A DNA stretch of 58,450 nucleotides from IMG/VR virus record IMGVR_UViG_3300046804_002328, positions 1 through 58,450 of that record; one strand, written 5' to 3'. The position numbers and the translations under genes are program-made. Each line of letters begins with the position of its first letter. The first letter of the stretch is position 1. Source of the DNA: a virus. Below the pieces are notes generated by a model. The model saw nothing but the letters and a program-made list of their open reading frames with translations, did not search any database and was not told where the DNA came from. Below, in pieces: positions 46,022 through 53,392 of the stretch.

Positions 46022-47176
46022 ATGAATTCATTTAAGAAGATCGCTCTCGCCATGGTTGCAGCCATGACACTGGGCACACTTGGAGTAGCAACTGCAAATG
46101 CTGCCCCCATGTCAGTCGCTTTGACTGTTAATGGTTCCGCCCCTGCGACAGCAGGAACAGCAACAACAACTGCAATCGAACTTCCAGTTCCTGCAGATAA
46201 TTCGGTAGATGCTGCCGATGCTCTTAAGTTTGTTGTAACTGCAGATACTGGAACAACAGTAACTGCCTCTGCAACAAATGCAACTATTGTTTCAGCACTT
46301 GCAACTGCTGCTGCTCCAGTAACTGCCTCAAGCGGTTCTGCGACAACATCTATTGCAACTGGAACAGGAACAACTGCAACGTTCTATGTATATACTAAAA
46401 CGACTGCCGTTGGAACAATTTCAATTACAAACCAAGGTGAAACTAAGGTTTATTATGTTCAGGGAGCAGTCGGTAAGATCAATACACTTTCCGTATCTGG
46501 TCTTGAGGTTGGCGCTTCTGGAACACAAGTAACTCTTACAGTTACTGCAACAGACGTATTTGGAAACAAGGTTTCTGGAAAGTCTATTACTGCTGTAGTT
46601 GCTAACGGTACACTTGATACCACAACTGCAAATACTGGTACTGGTCTTACTGATTTTGGTACTCGTGATTTTAAAGTTACAATGCCAACTACTGGTTCGG
46701 CTGCTGTAATTTTCTCAGTAACAAACTCATCTGATCTTGCAACTGCTGTAACTGGTTTTAACACCGTTACATCATCTGTTGCAAAGAACATTGCCGTTCG
46801 TGACCTTGCTGCAGAATTAGCAACTGCTCAAGCATCGCTTGCTGCTGAAAAGGCTGCTCGTGCTGCTGATGCAACTGCTGCTGCATCTGCTGCTGCTTCT
46901 GCTAAGGCTACTACTGATGCTGCTGCTGCTAAGGCTGCTGCTGATTTGGTAACTGCTAATGCAGAGATTGCTAAGTTAAAGGCTGATGCTGTAATCGCTA
47001 AGGTTGCTTCTGATAAGGCTCTTGCTGATGCACAGGCTGCTGCTAAGGCAGAACTTGATTCTGTAAAGGCTGCAAATGCAAAGGCTATTGCTGATATTAA
47101 GACTGCTTATAATGACTTGATTAAGTCTATTAAGAAGGCTTATCCAAAGGCAAAGTTGCCTGCACCACTTAAGTAA
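46022..47176 (+). CDS. Exported surface-type protein (Ig-like domains plus Ala-rich coiled coil)
   Basis: This 384-residue protein starts at ATG 46022 after AAAAGGAG (ATG 46004 overlaps that site). It has a signal peptide: KK at positions 5-6, hydrophobic core LAMVAAMTLGTLGVATA, and likely cleavage after ANAA. The mature part is Thr/Ala/Val-rich and beta-sheet like; around residues 155-250 a LTVTATDVFGNKVSG motif marks a bacterial Ig-like (Big-type) domain. Residues about 260-365 are an Ala/Lys/Asp-rich coiled coil ending in a basic tail. Composition is GC-richer and less AT-biased than neighbours, so it may have come from a host cell-surface (S-layer-like) gene. It could coat the infected cell, alter receptor access, or be virion-associated. 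Confidence 0.7.
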   Translation: MNSFKKIALAMVAAMTLGTLGVATANAAPMSVALTVNGSAPATAGTATTTAIELPVPADNSVDAADALKFVVTADTGTTVTASATNATIVSALATAAAPVTASSGSATTSIATGTGTTATFYVYTKTTAVGTISITNQGETKVYYVQGAVGKINTLSVSGLEVGASGTQVTLTVTATDVFGNKVSGKSITAVVANGTLDTTTANTGTGLTDFGTRDFKVTMPTTGSAAVIFSVTNSSDLATAVTGFNTVTSSVAKNIAVRDLAAELATAQASLAAEKAARAADATAAASAAASAKATTDAAAAKAAADLVTANAEIAKLKADAVIAKVASDKALADAQAAAKAELDSVKAANAKAIADIKTAYNDLIKSIKKAYPKAKLPAPLK

Positions 47177-47197
47177 TCAAATTACTTTCTAAGATTA

Positions 47198-47230
47198 GGG
47201 CGGAGATTTATTCTCCGCTCTTTTCTTTTT
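47198..47230 (+). terminator. Intrinsic terminator after the surface-protein gene
   Basis: GCGGAGA (47200-47206) pairs with TCTCCGC (47212-47218), extended by flanking G-T and G-C pairs, loop TTTAT, followed by TTTTCTTTTT (47221-47230). Confidence 0.88.
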
Positions 47231-47238
47231 AAATAAAA

Positions 47239-47247
47239 TGTTATAAT
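47239..47247 (+). promoter_or_regulatory. Extended -10 promoter for the second surface protein
   Basis: TGtTATAAT (47239-47247) directly after the terminator, followed by a GGAGG site at 47263-47267. Confidence 0.6.
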
Positions 47248-47278
47248 AACCTTACTATAACTGGAGGAAGAAAGGAAA

Positions 47279-48787
47279 ATTAAAAAATTAATCAGAATAT
47301 TAACAGCAATATTATTAGCCTTCGGATTTAATTTATGGCTACCAATAAATGCAAATGCAACATGTGTTAATTATTTAGAATCTCAAACCATAGCAGCAGC
47401 ATATGAAGGCGATGAAGTTCCGACGGTACACACAATGGATACCTGCGGTGGAGATGACACTTCATATCAAATCCCTATAGCAACTACAATTACATTTGAT
47501 GGCGTACAATACTCTAATATTTATGCAACAACTAATTCAGTAATAACCTTTGGTCAGCCAGACAATACATACTGGACTTATCCATCTACACCCTCTATCT
47601 CTTTGTATTCTATGGACTGGGTTTCTGGTTGGTATAACGCACATGATACTTTAAATATATCTTATTCTGAAGGTGGTTTTCAATTAGGTCTAGAGGTTAT
47701 CCCATTTGGACAATGGGGGGCACAATCAAGTAATATTAATATTCTTGTTGCTATTACTAATACTGGTGGAATTGCTGTTTCATATTCATATCAAGGTCCA
47801 GAATATCCTAATCTTAGGACTGGTGTTCGCCTACATGACGGGTCTATAGTATCCCTTGAGGCTTGGGGAGCCACACAGATTCAGGCAGGATCTCCTACCC
47901 CTACCTTGTCTGCAGAACCCGTCCCAGAGCCTTCTCCAAGCCCTACAGGGCCTTCTCAGCAAGAATTGGCAGTTCAGGAAGAGGCAAGAATCACATCGTC
48001 TTTAATAGCAAATGCTATAGCGTCTTTGCAAAATACTACACCTGAGCCAACACCTCAGCCAACTCAATCAACTGAACCCACTCCAACTCCAAGTCCTGAA
48101 ATAACTGTGACACCAGATCCAACTCCAAGTCCTGAGTCAACGCCCACTGCTGAGCCTTCACCAGAACCTTCACCTCAGCCAACGGATATAAATCCAACTC
48201 CTGAGCCAACACCAGCGCCATCTCCTGTTGAACCTTCTCCAGAACCATCTACTGATAATAACACAGAACCAGAAGTTATTGTTATTGATCCAGAAATAAT
48301 TACTCCAGAAGATCCAAGATTTCCAGACGAAGTAATTCCAACACCATCAAAAGAAACAAATGACTTAATAAAACAACTTTCTGATCTTACAAGTAAGGAT
48401 ACATTAACTAAATTAACTTCAGAACAAAAGGTTGCAGTAGCACAAACACTTGGTATCAAACCAACAGAAATTGCAATAGTAGCAAACCTTGCAAAATCAA
48501 ACGAATCGGTTGCTGAAGCCCTTGCTACATTTTCTGAAAAATCTGCGGAAAATGCAAATGCTCCTATGCCTTATACATTAGCAGATGCTATTACTGAGGT
48601 GCAGGCTGATAAGTTTTTAGAAAATCCAATAGCAGCATTAACAAATATAGATTTAGAAAAGGTTTTTAGTCCATCTGAATGGGGCAAAGATATGACAGAT
48701 GACCAAAGAGAGAAAGTTCAAGAAGTCGTAATACCAGTTATAATAGCATCAAATATCGTGGCAGCGTCCATGACGAGGAGGAAATAA
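47279..48787 (+). CDS. Exported protein with Pro/Glu/Thr repeat region, probable ATT start
   Basis: The frame is open from 47261. Starting at ATT 47279, 11 nt after GGAGG, gives 502 residues with a clear signal peptide: KKLIRI, then a hydrophobic core ending in a NANA cleavage site. The first ATG in frame (47435) would lose it. Residues about 30-190 form a beta-rich domain with tryptophans and glycines. Residues about 205-330 are PEPTP/PSPEP repeats, a stalk-like cell-wall spacer. The C-terminus has a hydrophobic stretch (VVIPVIIASNIVAAS) followed by MTRRK, a possible membrane anchor. CTG 47261 is an alternative start. Possible roles are host surface modification or lysis; none is proven. Confidence 0.65.
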   Translation: MKKLIRILTAILLAFGFNLWLPINANATCVNYLESQTIAAAYEGDEVPTVHTMDTCGGDDTSYQIPIATTITFDGVQYSNIYATTNSVITFGQPDNTYWTYPSTPSISLYSMDWVSGWYNAHDTLNISYSEGGFQLGLEVIPFGQWGAQSSNINILVAITNTGGIAVSYSYQGPEYPNLRTGVRLHDGSIVSLEAWGATQIQAGSPTPTLSAEPVPEPSPSPTGPSQQELAVQEEARITSSLIANAIASLQNTTPEPTPQPTQSTEPTPTPSPEITVTPDPTPSPESTPTAEPSPEPSPQPTDINPTPEPTPAPSPVEPSPEPSTDNNTEPEVIVIDPEIITPEDPRFPDEVIPTPSKETNDLIKQLSDLTSKDTLTKLTSEQKVAVAQTLGIKPTEIAIVANLAKSNESVAEALATFSEKSAENANAPMPYTLADAITEVQADKFLENPIAALTNIDLEKVFSPSEWGKDMTDDQREKVQEVVIPVIIASNIVAASMTRRK

Positions 48788-48981
48788 TGAATATACTTAA
48801 AGGCGTATTAAAATATGCATTGGAAGTGGTGAAAGAAAGCATTGCTCAGATTTTTACCCTCCTTGGATTTTTTATCGCATGGTTGACTCTTACTGGCACA
48901 GCCCAGCAAGTAGTCGGGGTAGCAACAGTAATATCTACCATTATTTGGCTTGCCACTATCCCATTAAGAAAAGAAGATTAA
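48787..48981 (+). CDS. Small membrane protein (holin-like)
   Basis: This 64-residue protein has two predicted membrane segments (about residues 21-38 and 42-58), a short positive N-terminal helix and a charged RKED end. It overlaps the previous stop (TAATG) and has a GAGGAGG site. Size and position at the head of the lysis cassette fit a holin or pore regulator, but this is inferred. Confidence 0.55.
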   Translation: MNILKGVLKYALEVVKESIAQIFTLLGFFIAWLTLTGTAQQVVGVATVISTIIWLATIPLRKED

Positions 48982-48988
48982 ATAGTAT

Positions 48989-48997
48989 TGGTATAAT
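48989..48997 (+). promoter_or_regulatory. Extended -10 promoter with leaderless start
   Basis: TGgTATAAT ends at 48997, exactly 6 nt before ATG 49004; no SD is present. Confidence 0.6.
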
Positions 48998-49003
48998 GGC
49001 TTT

Positions 49004-49219
49004 ATGAAAATGCATAGAGTCCTTTTATCGTGTATACTTATACTAAGTCTTAGTGGTTGTGGCTATAATGGTTTTTATCGCTACGAATGTCAAGACCCAG
49101 CAAACTGGGAAGCAAAGGAATGTAATCCTCCAGTTTGTGAGCCTACTGGAACTTGTTCAAGAGACTTGGTAGGTAAAACAGTATGGGACGAATACCAGAA
49201 CGGAAAGAAAAATGGCTAA
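49004..49219 (+). CDS. Small lipoprotein
   Basis: This 71-residue protein has a lipobox LSGC with the modified cysteine at residue 19 after a hydrophobic signal (VLLSCILILSL), then a Cys/Pro-rich exported domain with five more cysteines. It would be anchored to the outer face of the membrane. It lies within the lysis cassette under its own leaderless promoter. An exclusion or lysis-timing function is conceivable; not proven. Confidence 0.65.
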   Translation: MKMHRVLLSCILILSLSGCGYNGFYRYECQDPANWEAKECNPPVCEPTGTCSRDLVGKTVWDEYQNGKKNG

Positions 49220-49655
49220 ACAAAGATTAACACCATCAGAGTTAGATGCTCGTTTAAAATTTATTTTAGGTTGCACACTTGGTGCAATTCTTTTATTCAC
49301 AGCACTTGGAATTTTATATGGTTTGTTGTTTGTTACACAACCAGTTGGAGCACAATCAGAAAATGATAAGATGTTCTTCAATGTGCTTGGATCAGTTGCA
49401 ACATTCATTACAGGAACATTAGCAGGATTATTAATTGGACAATCTGGTGCTAAAGATATTATGGCAGCACAATTGTCTAATAAAGAAATGGATGCAAAAA
49501 ATACACAGGCTGATAAGAAACTCGAATCAGAACTGGAAATTGCTGAGAATAAGGCTCAAGCAGAAATTGATGCTACTATGGCAAGACTTGCTGCTAAACC
49601 AGATGGTCAAATGCCAGAAGAGCAACCAGTTGATTTAGATTGGCATAAGGAGTAA
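49212..49655 (+). CDS. Membrane protein with coiled coil (candidate holin)
   Basis: This 147-residue protein has two membrane segments (about 17-40 and 54-77) followed by a charged coiled coil (residues about 90-130) and an acidic end. Directly upstream of the endolysin, so it is the best holin candidate together with the gene at 48787. Overlaps the lipoprotein gene by 8 nt. Confidence 0.6.
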   Translation: MAKQRLTPSELDARLKFILGCTLGAILLFTALGILYGLLFVTQPVGAQSENDKMFFNVLGSVATFITGTLAGLLIGQSGAKDIMAAQLSNKEMDAKNTQADKKLESELEIAENKAQAEIDATMARLAAKPDGQMPEEQPVDLDWHKE

Positions 49656-49657
49656 TC

Positions 49658-50254
49658 ATGGCAGAACAAGGTACAGCAGCACGACTTATTGAAGTTGCTA
49701 AAGGTGAATTAGGAACAATTGAAGGTCCAAAAGATAACGAAACAAAGTATGGTGCATTTACAAAGGCTAATTTTCAGCCATGGTGTGGTTCTTTTGTTAT
49801 GTGGTGTGCAAATGAGGCAGGTGTAAAAGTTCCAAATACTGTTTATACTCCAGGCGGTGCACAAGCATTTAAGAAAGCAGGCGCATGGATTGATGGAGAT
49901 GTAGCAGATCCAGAACCAGGTGATATTGCTTATTTTGATTTTCCATCAGATGGAGTAGATAGAATCTCACATGTTGGTATTGTTATTGCAGATAACGAAG
50001 ATGGGACTGTTTGGTGCATTGAAGGAAATACTAGCCCAGATAAAAAGGGTAGCCAAAGAAATGGTGGACAAGTATCCAAAAAACTTCGTGCATTTAAAAA
50101 GAATAAGGCTGGAGAAATGATTTCTATTGTAGGGTTTGGTCGTCCAAAATTTGGTGGATCAGCAAAGCCTGCAGCAAAATCTTCTGCTCCAGTATCAAAT
50201 AAAACTACTAAACCAAAAACTTGTCCAGCATGCGGACAAGAAGTCAATAAGTAA
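49658..50254 (+). CDS. CHAP-domain endolysin
   Basis: This 198-residue enzyme has a CHAP amidase/peptidase domain over residues 1-155. The catalytic Cys is C43 in QPWCGSF, the His is H105 in RISHVGIV and a polar residue follows in IEGNTS (about 122-126). It cleaves host peptidoglycan at the end of infection. After a Lys/Pro/Ser linker the C-terminus carries a lone CPAC knuckle (C189, C192) that resembles half of a zinc ribbon. No signal peptide, so holin-dependent export is expected. SD AAGGAG precedes the ATG. Confidence 0.88.
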   Translation: MAEQGTAARLIEVAKGELGTIEGPKDNETKYGAFTKANFQPWCGSFVMWCANEAGVKVPNTVYTPGGAQAFKKAGAWIDGDVADPEPGDIAYFDFPSDGVDRISHVGIVIADNEDGTVWCIEGNTSPDKKGSQRNGGQVSKKLRAFKKNKAGEMISIVGFGRPKFGGSAKPAAKSSAPVSNKTTKPKTCPACGQEVNK

Positions 50255-50283
50255 TTGACAAAACATTTTTTTATTGATATACT
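50255..50283 (+). promoter_or_regulatory. Consensus sigma-A promoter for the Ntn-hydrolase gene
   Basis: TTGACA (50255-50260), a 17-nt spacer ending in TGa, TATACT (50278-50283). The leader to ATG 50309 is about 19 nt and contains AGAAAGG. Confidence 0.75.
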
Positions 50284-50308
50284 GATATAAACGATCAGAA
50301 AGGCTACC

Positions 50309-50842
50309 ATGACTTGTATAGCAGTTGTGCGTGATAAAATAAATAATAAACTATGGATGGCAGGAGATCGTGGTGTCTCTGATGATAATGTAATTAATGT
50401 TTCATCAAGCCCTAAGATTTGGAAAAAAGAAGGTTACTTATTCGGGTATGCTGGATCTATGGATGGTGATAGAATAAAACATTTATTTGTTCCGCCAGAG
50501 TATGAAGGTCGTGGCAGTATTGATAAATTTATGTATAGTAAATTTCTTAAAGCCCTTAGAACATTTTATGAAAATTGGTGGGTAGATACATCAAATGGTT
50601 CTGATTTTGGTATGATCATTTGTGTGCGTGGAAAAATATATGAGCACAATGCTGCGGATATGTCATTAACACAATATGAACAAGATTATCTTGCCATGGG
50701 GTCTGGGGGTGATCTTGCATTAGGGTCATTGTATTCAACACAAAAACAAAAGGATGCAAGAAAAAGAGCGGTACTTGCAGTAAATGCTGCCATTAATCAC
50801 TCTATGTCTTGTAAAGGTCCTATTGACATTCTAAGTGTTTAA
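50309..50842 (+). CDS. Proteasome/HslV-like Ntn-hydrolase
   Basis: This 177-residue protein has an N-terminal nucleophile architecture. After removal of Met1, Thr2 would be the nucleophile, with D20 in MAGDRG and K36 in SSSPKIW at the spacing seen in HslV and proteasome beta subunits. Later segments FGYAGSMDGDR and AMGSGGDLALGSL resemble the beta-type core and the SGG loop. The family is found scattered in phages; function is likely peptidase or amide hydrolysis in the host cytoplasm. It has one of the strongest promoters in the window, suggesting a prominent role. Confidence 0.75.
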   Translation: MTCIAVVRDKINNKLWMAGDRGVSDDNVINVSSSPKIWKKEGYLFGYAGSMDGDRIKHLFVPPEYEGRGSIDKFMYSKFLKALRTFYENWWVDTSNGSDFGMIICVRGKIYEHNAADMSLTQYEQDYLAMGSGGDLALGSLYSTQKQKDARKRAVLAVNAAINHSMSCKGPIDILSV

Positions 50843-50851
50843 GAGTATACT
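50823..50851 (+). promoter_or_regulatory. Consensus promoter with leaderless start
   Basis: TTGACA (50823-50828), a 17-nt spacer and TATACT (50846-50851), ending exactly 6 nt before ATG 50858. The -35 lies inside the Ntn-hydrolase 3' end. No SD. Confidence 0.75.
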
Positions 50852-50857
50852 AAATAT

Positions 50858-51061
50858 ATGAATCATATGGGTATGGAAGACTTGTCTCCAGAGGAGCAGG
50901 AGTTTGGTATTTGGTTAACTAATGGCATCGAAAGAGGCTGGATTAGTGACCCTTATTGTCACACACATGACGGTGGCTATCAATATATGAGTGAAGAAGA
51001 AATAGAAGAATGGGAAGCAGGAGGCGACCCATGCGAACATGTAGTAAGAATATTCATCTAA
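50858..51061 (+). CDS. Small acidic hypothetical protein (leaderless)
   Basis: This 67-residue acidic protein contains EEQEFGIWLTNGIERGW, a CHTHDGG segment and a later C-x2-HV. The Cys/His residues could bind metal. Predicted transcription start is the A of its ATG. Family unknown. Confidence 0.6.
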   Translation: MNHMGMEDLSPEEQEFGIWLTNGIERGWISDPYCHTHDGGYQYMSEEEIEEWEAGGDPCEHVVRIFI

Positions 51062-51076
51062 CAGAAAGGTAACACA

Positions 51077-51913
51077 ATGAAAAAATTATTAGTAACAATC
51101 CTAACAGCATTAACTATTTTTGCACCTATGCAAATTGCAAAGGCAGCAGATGAAAGAGTCGTAGCAATTATTGATTCTGCAATTGATTCAAGCAAATTTA
51201 CTTCAATTATTTATGAGGCATGTTTTACAGAAAATAAATCTTGTCCAAATAAAACTAATTTTATGGAAGGCAAAGGATCTGCTAATTCTCCAGTTTGGCC
51301 AACATCTATGTTGAGTGGTGTCTATCATGGACAATCAATGGTTCAAACTTCAATTAATACAAATTCTAATATTAAAATTGTTTTTGTTAGAATTGCAGAT
51401 ATTTTTCCAGACGGAAGTTCGATAAATTCTGGAAATAGTATGGCAAATGCTATTAAGTGGGTAAATGAGAATGCAATAAAATATAGTATTGATGCTATTT
51501 CAATTAGTCAATCAAGAGTTAATTTTGCTGATGGAACATGTCCAATAGATCTAACAATTTCTAATGCAGTTAAATCATTAAATGATAAAAATATTCCAAC
51601 ATTTGCTGCAACTGGAAATGATAAACTTACAACTAAGGTCGGATTTCCTTCATGCTTAGATGGAGTTATTGGTGTTGGTGCTCTTACTGCTAAAGGCGAT
51701 GCATTTGCTGCTGCAACAAACAGAGGGCCTGGACTTGATGTGGTAGCCATTGGAGATATGAGTATTATTAGGTACAATGGAACCACTGCTACAGTTTCTG
51801 GTACTTCAGTTGCCAATGCTGTAGCAGCAACAAAGTATGTTGGTCAAACAAATACGTTTTCTCAATTTATTTCTGGGCTAACTAAGTTTCTAACATATCC
51901 ATTTATTAAGTAA
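51077..51913 (+). CDS. Secreted subtilisin-like serine protease
   Basis: This 278-residue protein has a signal peptide (MKKLLVTILTALTIFAP then cleavage near AKA, residue 23). The subtilase catalytic set is complete: D33 in AIIDSAID, H84 in GVYHGQS, oxyanion N181 in AATGN and S244 in SGTSVANA. The mature enzyme is compact, without a recognisable propeptide. It would act outside the cytoplasmic membrane, perhaps on host surface proteins, competing phage receptors or wall proteins. RBS AGAAAGG precedes the ATG. Cysteines at about 49, 56, 155 and 193 could form disulfides. Confidence 0.85.
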   Translation: MKKLLVTILTALTIFAPMQIAKAADERVVAIIDSAIDSSKFTSIIYEACFTENKSCPNKTNFMEGKGSANSPVWPTSMLSGVYHGQSMVQTSINTNSNIKIVFVRIADIFPDGSSINSGNSMANAIKWVNENAIKYSIDAISISQSRVNFADGTCPIDLTISNAVKSLNDKNIPTFAATGNDKLTTKVGFPSCLDGVIGVGALTAKGDAFAAATNRGPGLDVVAIGDMSIIRYNGTTATVSGTSVANAVAATKYVGQTNTFSQFISGLTKFLTYPFIK

Positions 51914-51950
51914 TTCAAAGTCCTGGGCATGACTAAAACTGCCCAATGAA

Positions 51951-51959
51951 TGCTATAAT
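51951..51959 (+). promoter_or_regulatory. Extended -10 promoter
   Basis: TGcTATAAT (51951-51959) in the gap after the subtilase, followed by AAAGGAGG and ATG 51988. A 6-bp hairpin (TGGGCA 51924-51929 with TGCCCA 51940-51945) lies just upstream but has no T tract. Confidence 0.55.
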
Positions 51960-51987
51960 TGTATATATTCCAAAAGGAGGAATAAAA

Positions 51988-52215
51988 ATGGAATCAATTA
52001 AAAGAATTTCTTTAAAGGCAACCTGCTATACGATATATCATGTAACCATTGCTACTTTAATTTTTTCTACTGTAATATATTTTATTACTGGGAAATGGGA
52101 GTACGAATATTTTGAAAAAATAGGGATGGGTCTTTTTGGATACATTATTTGGGAAATTTTTGGGTACTCTCTTTTTGAAATAATGTGGTCTAAGTTTAGA
52201 AAGAAGGTAAACTAA
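51988..52215 (+). CDS. DUF2061-like membrane protein
   Basis: This 75-residue protein has the pattern ESIKRISLKATCYTIYH, two membrane segments (about 18-36 and 45-60) and ends in WSKFRKK. That is the DUF2061 pattern (a small predicted membrane protein in bacteria and phages). ATG 51988 after AAAGGAGG is preferred over ATG 51946, which lies in the promoter. Function unknown. Confidence 0.65.
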   Translation: MESIKRISLKATCYTIYHVTIATLIFSTVIYFITGKWEYEYFEKIGMGLFGYIIWEIFGYSLFEIMWSKFRKKVN

Positions 52216-52316
52216 TGCGTATTAAGATTATTAGATTTGTTGCTAAAGTGTTGGGTTATGAGTTAAGTTCTGCACCACGTGGAATACCTGTTTGGCAACT
52301 ACGAAAGAAAAAGTAG
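52215..52316 (+). CDS. Very small basic protein (33 aa)
   Basis: ATG 52215 overlaps the previous stop (TAATG) and the frame runs to TAG 52314-52316. The product is basic with WQLRKKK at the end. Coding is supported only by the tight overlap and fit between neighbours. Function unknown. Confidence 0.45.
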   Translation: MRIKIIRFVAKVLGYELSSAPRGIPVWQLRKKK

Positions 52317-52317
52317 T

Positions 52318-52503
52318 ATGCCAGCATATGAATATGATTGCATGCCTTGCGGTTTGCGTTATACCAAGGTTAGAGGTATGTCAGAGGATGATCCAGGGTA
52401 TTTATGTGATACTTGCCAAAAGCCTTTGGTACGTGTATACTCTAGTATAGGAGTTACATTCAATGGCTCTGGATTCTATAAAACTGATAATAGAAAGGTA
52501 TAA
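52318..52503 (+). CDS. FmdB-type zinc-ribbon protein
   Basis: This 61-residue protein begins MPAYEYDC and has C8, C11, C30 and C33 in CMPC and CDTC, followed by a GSGFYKTD end. This is the FmdB/CxxC-CxxC-SSSS family of putative regulators. ATG 52318 starts the conserved MPAYEY; the upstream ATG 52279 belongs to another gene. Confidence 0.8.
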   Translation: MPAYEYDCMPCGLRYTKVRGMSEDDPGYLCDTCQKPLVRVYSSIGVTFNGSGFYKTDNRKV

Positions 52504-52504
52504 T

Positions 52505-52759
52505 ATGTTTACCATGTTAAAGTCTGAAGAAGAAAAAGTTTGGCTTTTAGATGCTACAGATAGATGTGATCGTTGTGGTGCACAAGCATACGTAAAGATT
52601 TTTGGTAAAAATGGATTTGATTTATTATTTTGTGCACATCATTATAATAAGGCTATGGATAATGCCGTTGGATATGATAATATGATGAAATTTATGGTTA
52701 GTGTAGTTGATGAAAGAGAAAGACTTATTGAAAATAAACTCACGGGGAGTGAAAACTAA
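52505..52759 (+). CDS. DUF7455-like zinc protein
   Basis: This 84-residue protein has TDRCDRCGAQAYV (C21, C24) and LFCAHHY (C43, H45/H46), a metal-binding site common in small actinobacterial and actinophage proteins. ATG 52505 is used; ATG 52514 is alternative because a TATAAT at 52499-52504 could start transcription near 52511. It ends in a one-base overlap with the nuclease gene. Confidence 0.75.
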   Translation: MFTMLKSEEEKVWLLDATDRCDRCGAQAYVKIFGKNGFDLLFCAHHYNKAMDNAVGYDNMMKFMVSVVDERERLIENKLTGSEN

Positions 52760-53166
52760 TGTATGAATATAGAGTAAAAAAGATTACTAATGTTGTAGAC
52801 GGTGACACAATTGATGTAGACATTGATCTTGGATTTGATGTATCATTTTCTCAACGGGTACGTCTTGCTGGTATAGATACACCAGAATCAAGAACATCTG
52901 ATAAGTTTGAAAAAACATTGGGTCTTGAGGCTAAAGAATATCTTAAGAAGAAACTTAAAGATGCCAAAGATGTTGTTATTAAAACAGAAAAGCCAGACTC
53001 ATCAGAAAAGTATGGTCGTATTCTTGGTTGGTTATATGTTGATGGAGATACAATCTCTGTTAATGATCATATGATAGAAGACGGGTATGCTTGGGGATAC
53101 CTTGGCGATACTAAAGTAAAAGATTTTGCTGCACTTGCTGCACAAAGAAAAAAGTCTGGCAAGTAA
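52759..53166 (+). CDS. Staphylococcal-type (thermo)nuclease
   Basis: This 135-residue protein is an SNase-fold nuclease. It has VVDGDTI (residues 12-18), R35 and E43 in RLAGIDTPE, and R87 in KYGRILG, the same positions as the catalytic residues of staphylococcal nuclease. No signal peptide, so it works inside the cell, perhaps in host DNA breakdown. Confidence 0.88.
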   Translation: MYEYRVKKITNVVDGDTIDVDIDLGFDVSFSQRVRLAGIDTPESRTSDKFEKTLGLEAKEYLKKKLKDAKDVVIKTEKPDSSEKYGRILGWLYVDGDTISVNDHMIEDGYAWGYLGDTKVKDFAALAAQRKKSGK

Positions 53167-53391
53167 ATGGATGCTCGAACTAATGCTTTAGTAGAGCATT
53201 TAGTTTTACAAGGTGGTCTTGAAATTGCTGATATTGATCTTGAAAGCGGAGAAACTTATTACAGTATTACAGATAAGTTAAAAGAACTTGCTCCAGAAAT
53301 TTATCAAGAACTTGAAGATCAGTTTAAACACCATCTATTTATTTTAAATAAACGTGGTCCTAAATCAATGACGTGGAGAATAAGGGGTTAA
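53167..53391 (+). CDS. Small paralog A (tandem pair)
   Basis: This 74-residue protein begins right after the nuclease stop. Residues 10-60 share with the next gene the pattern L-x-L-x-G, then L-x-E-x-GE-x-Y-x-T-x-KL, then P-x(5)-E and a late hydrophobic helix. This shows a tandem duplication. Function unknown. Confidence 0.6.
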   Translation: MDARTNALVEHLVLQGGLEIADIDLESGETYYSITDKLKELAPEIYQELEDQFKHHLFILNKRGPKSMTWRIRG

Positions 53392-53392
53392 T

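Noticed and set aside
47890-48260. Repetitive DNA of CCAACTCCAAGTCCTGAG type as a non-coding repeat or CRISPR
   Set aside because: It is an uninterrupted coding region for Pro/Glu/Thr/Ser repeats in an exported protein, with no spacer-like unique segments.
51924-51945. Hairpin TGGGCA/TGCCCA after the subtilase gene
   Set aside because: Only 6 bp with no T tract; too weak to call a terminator.
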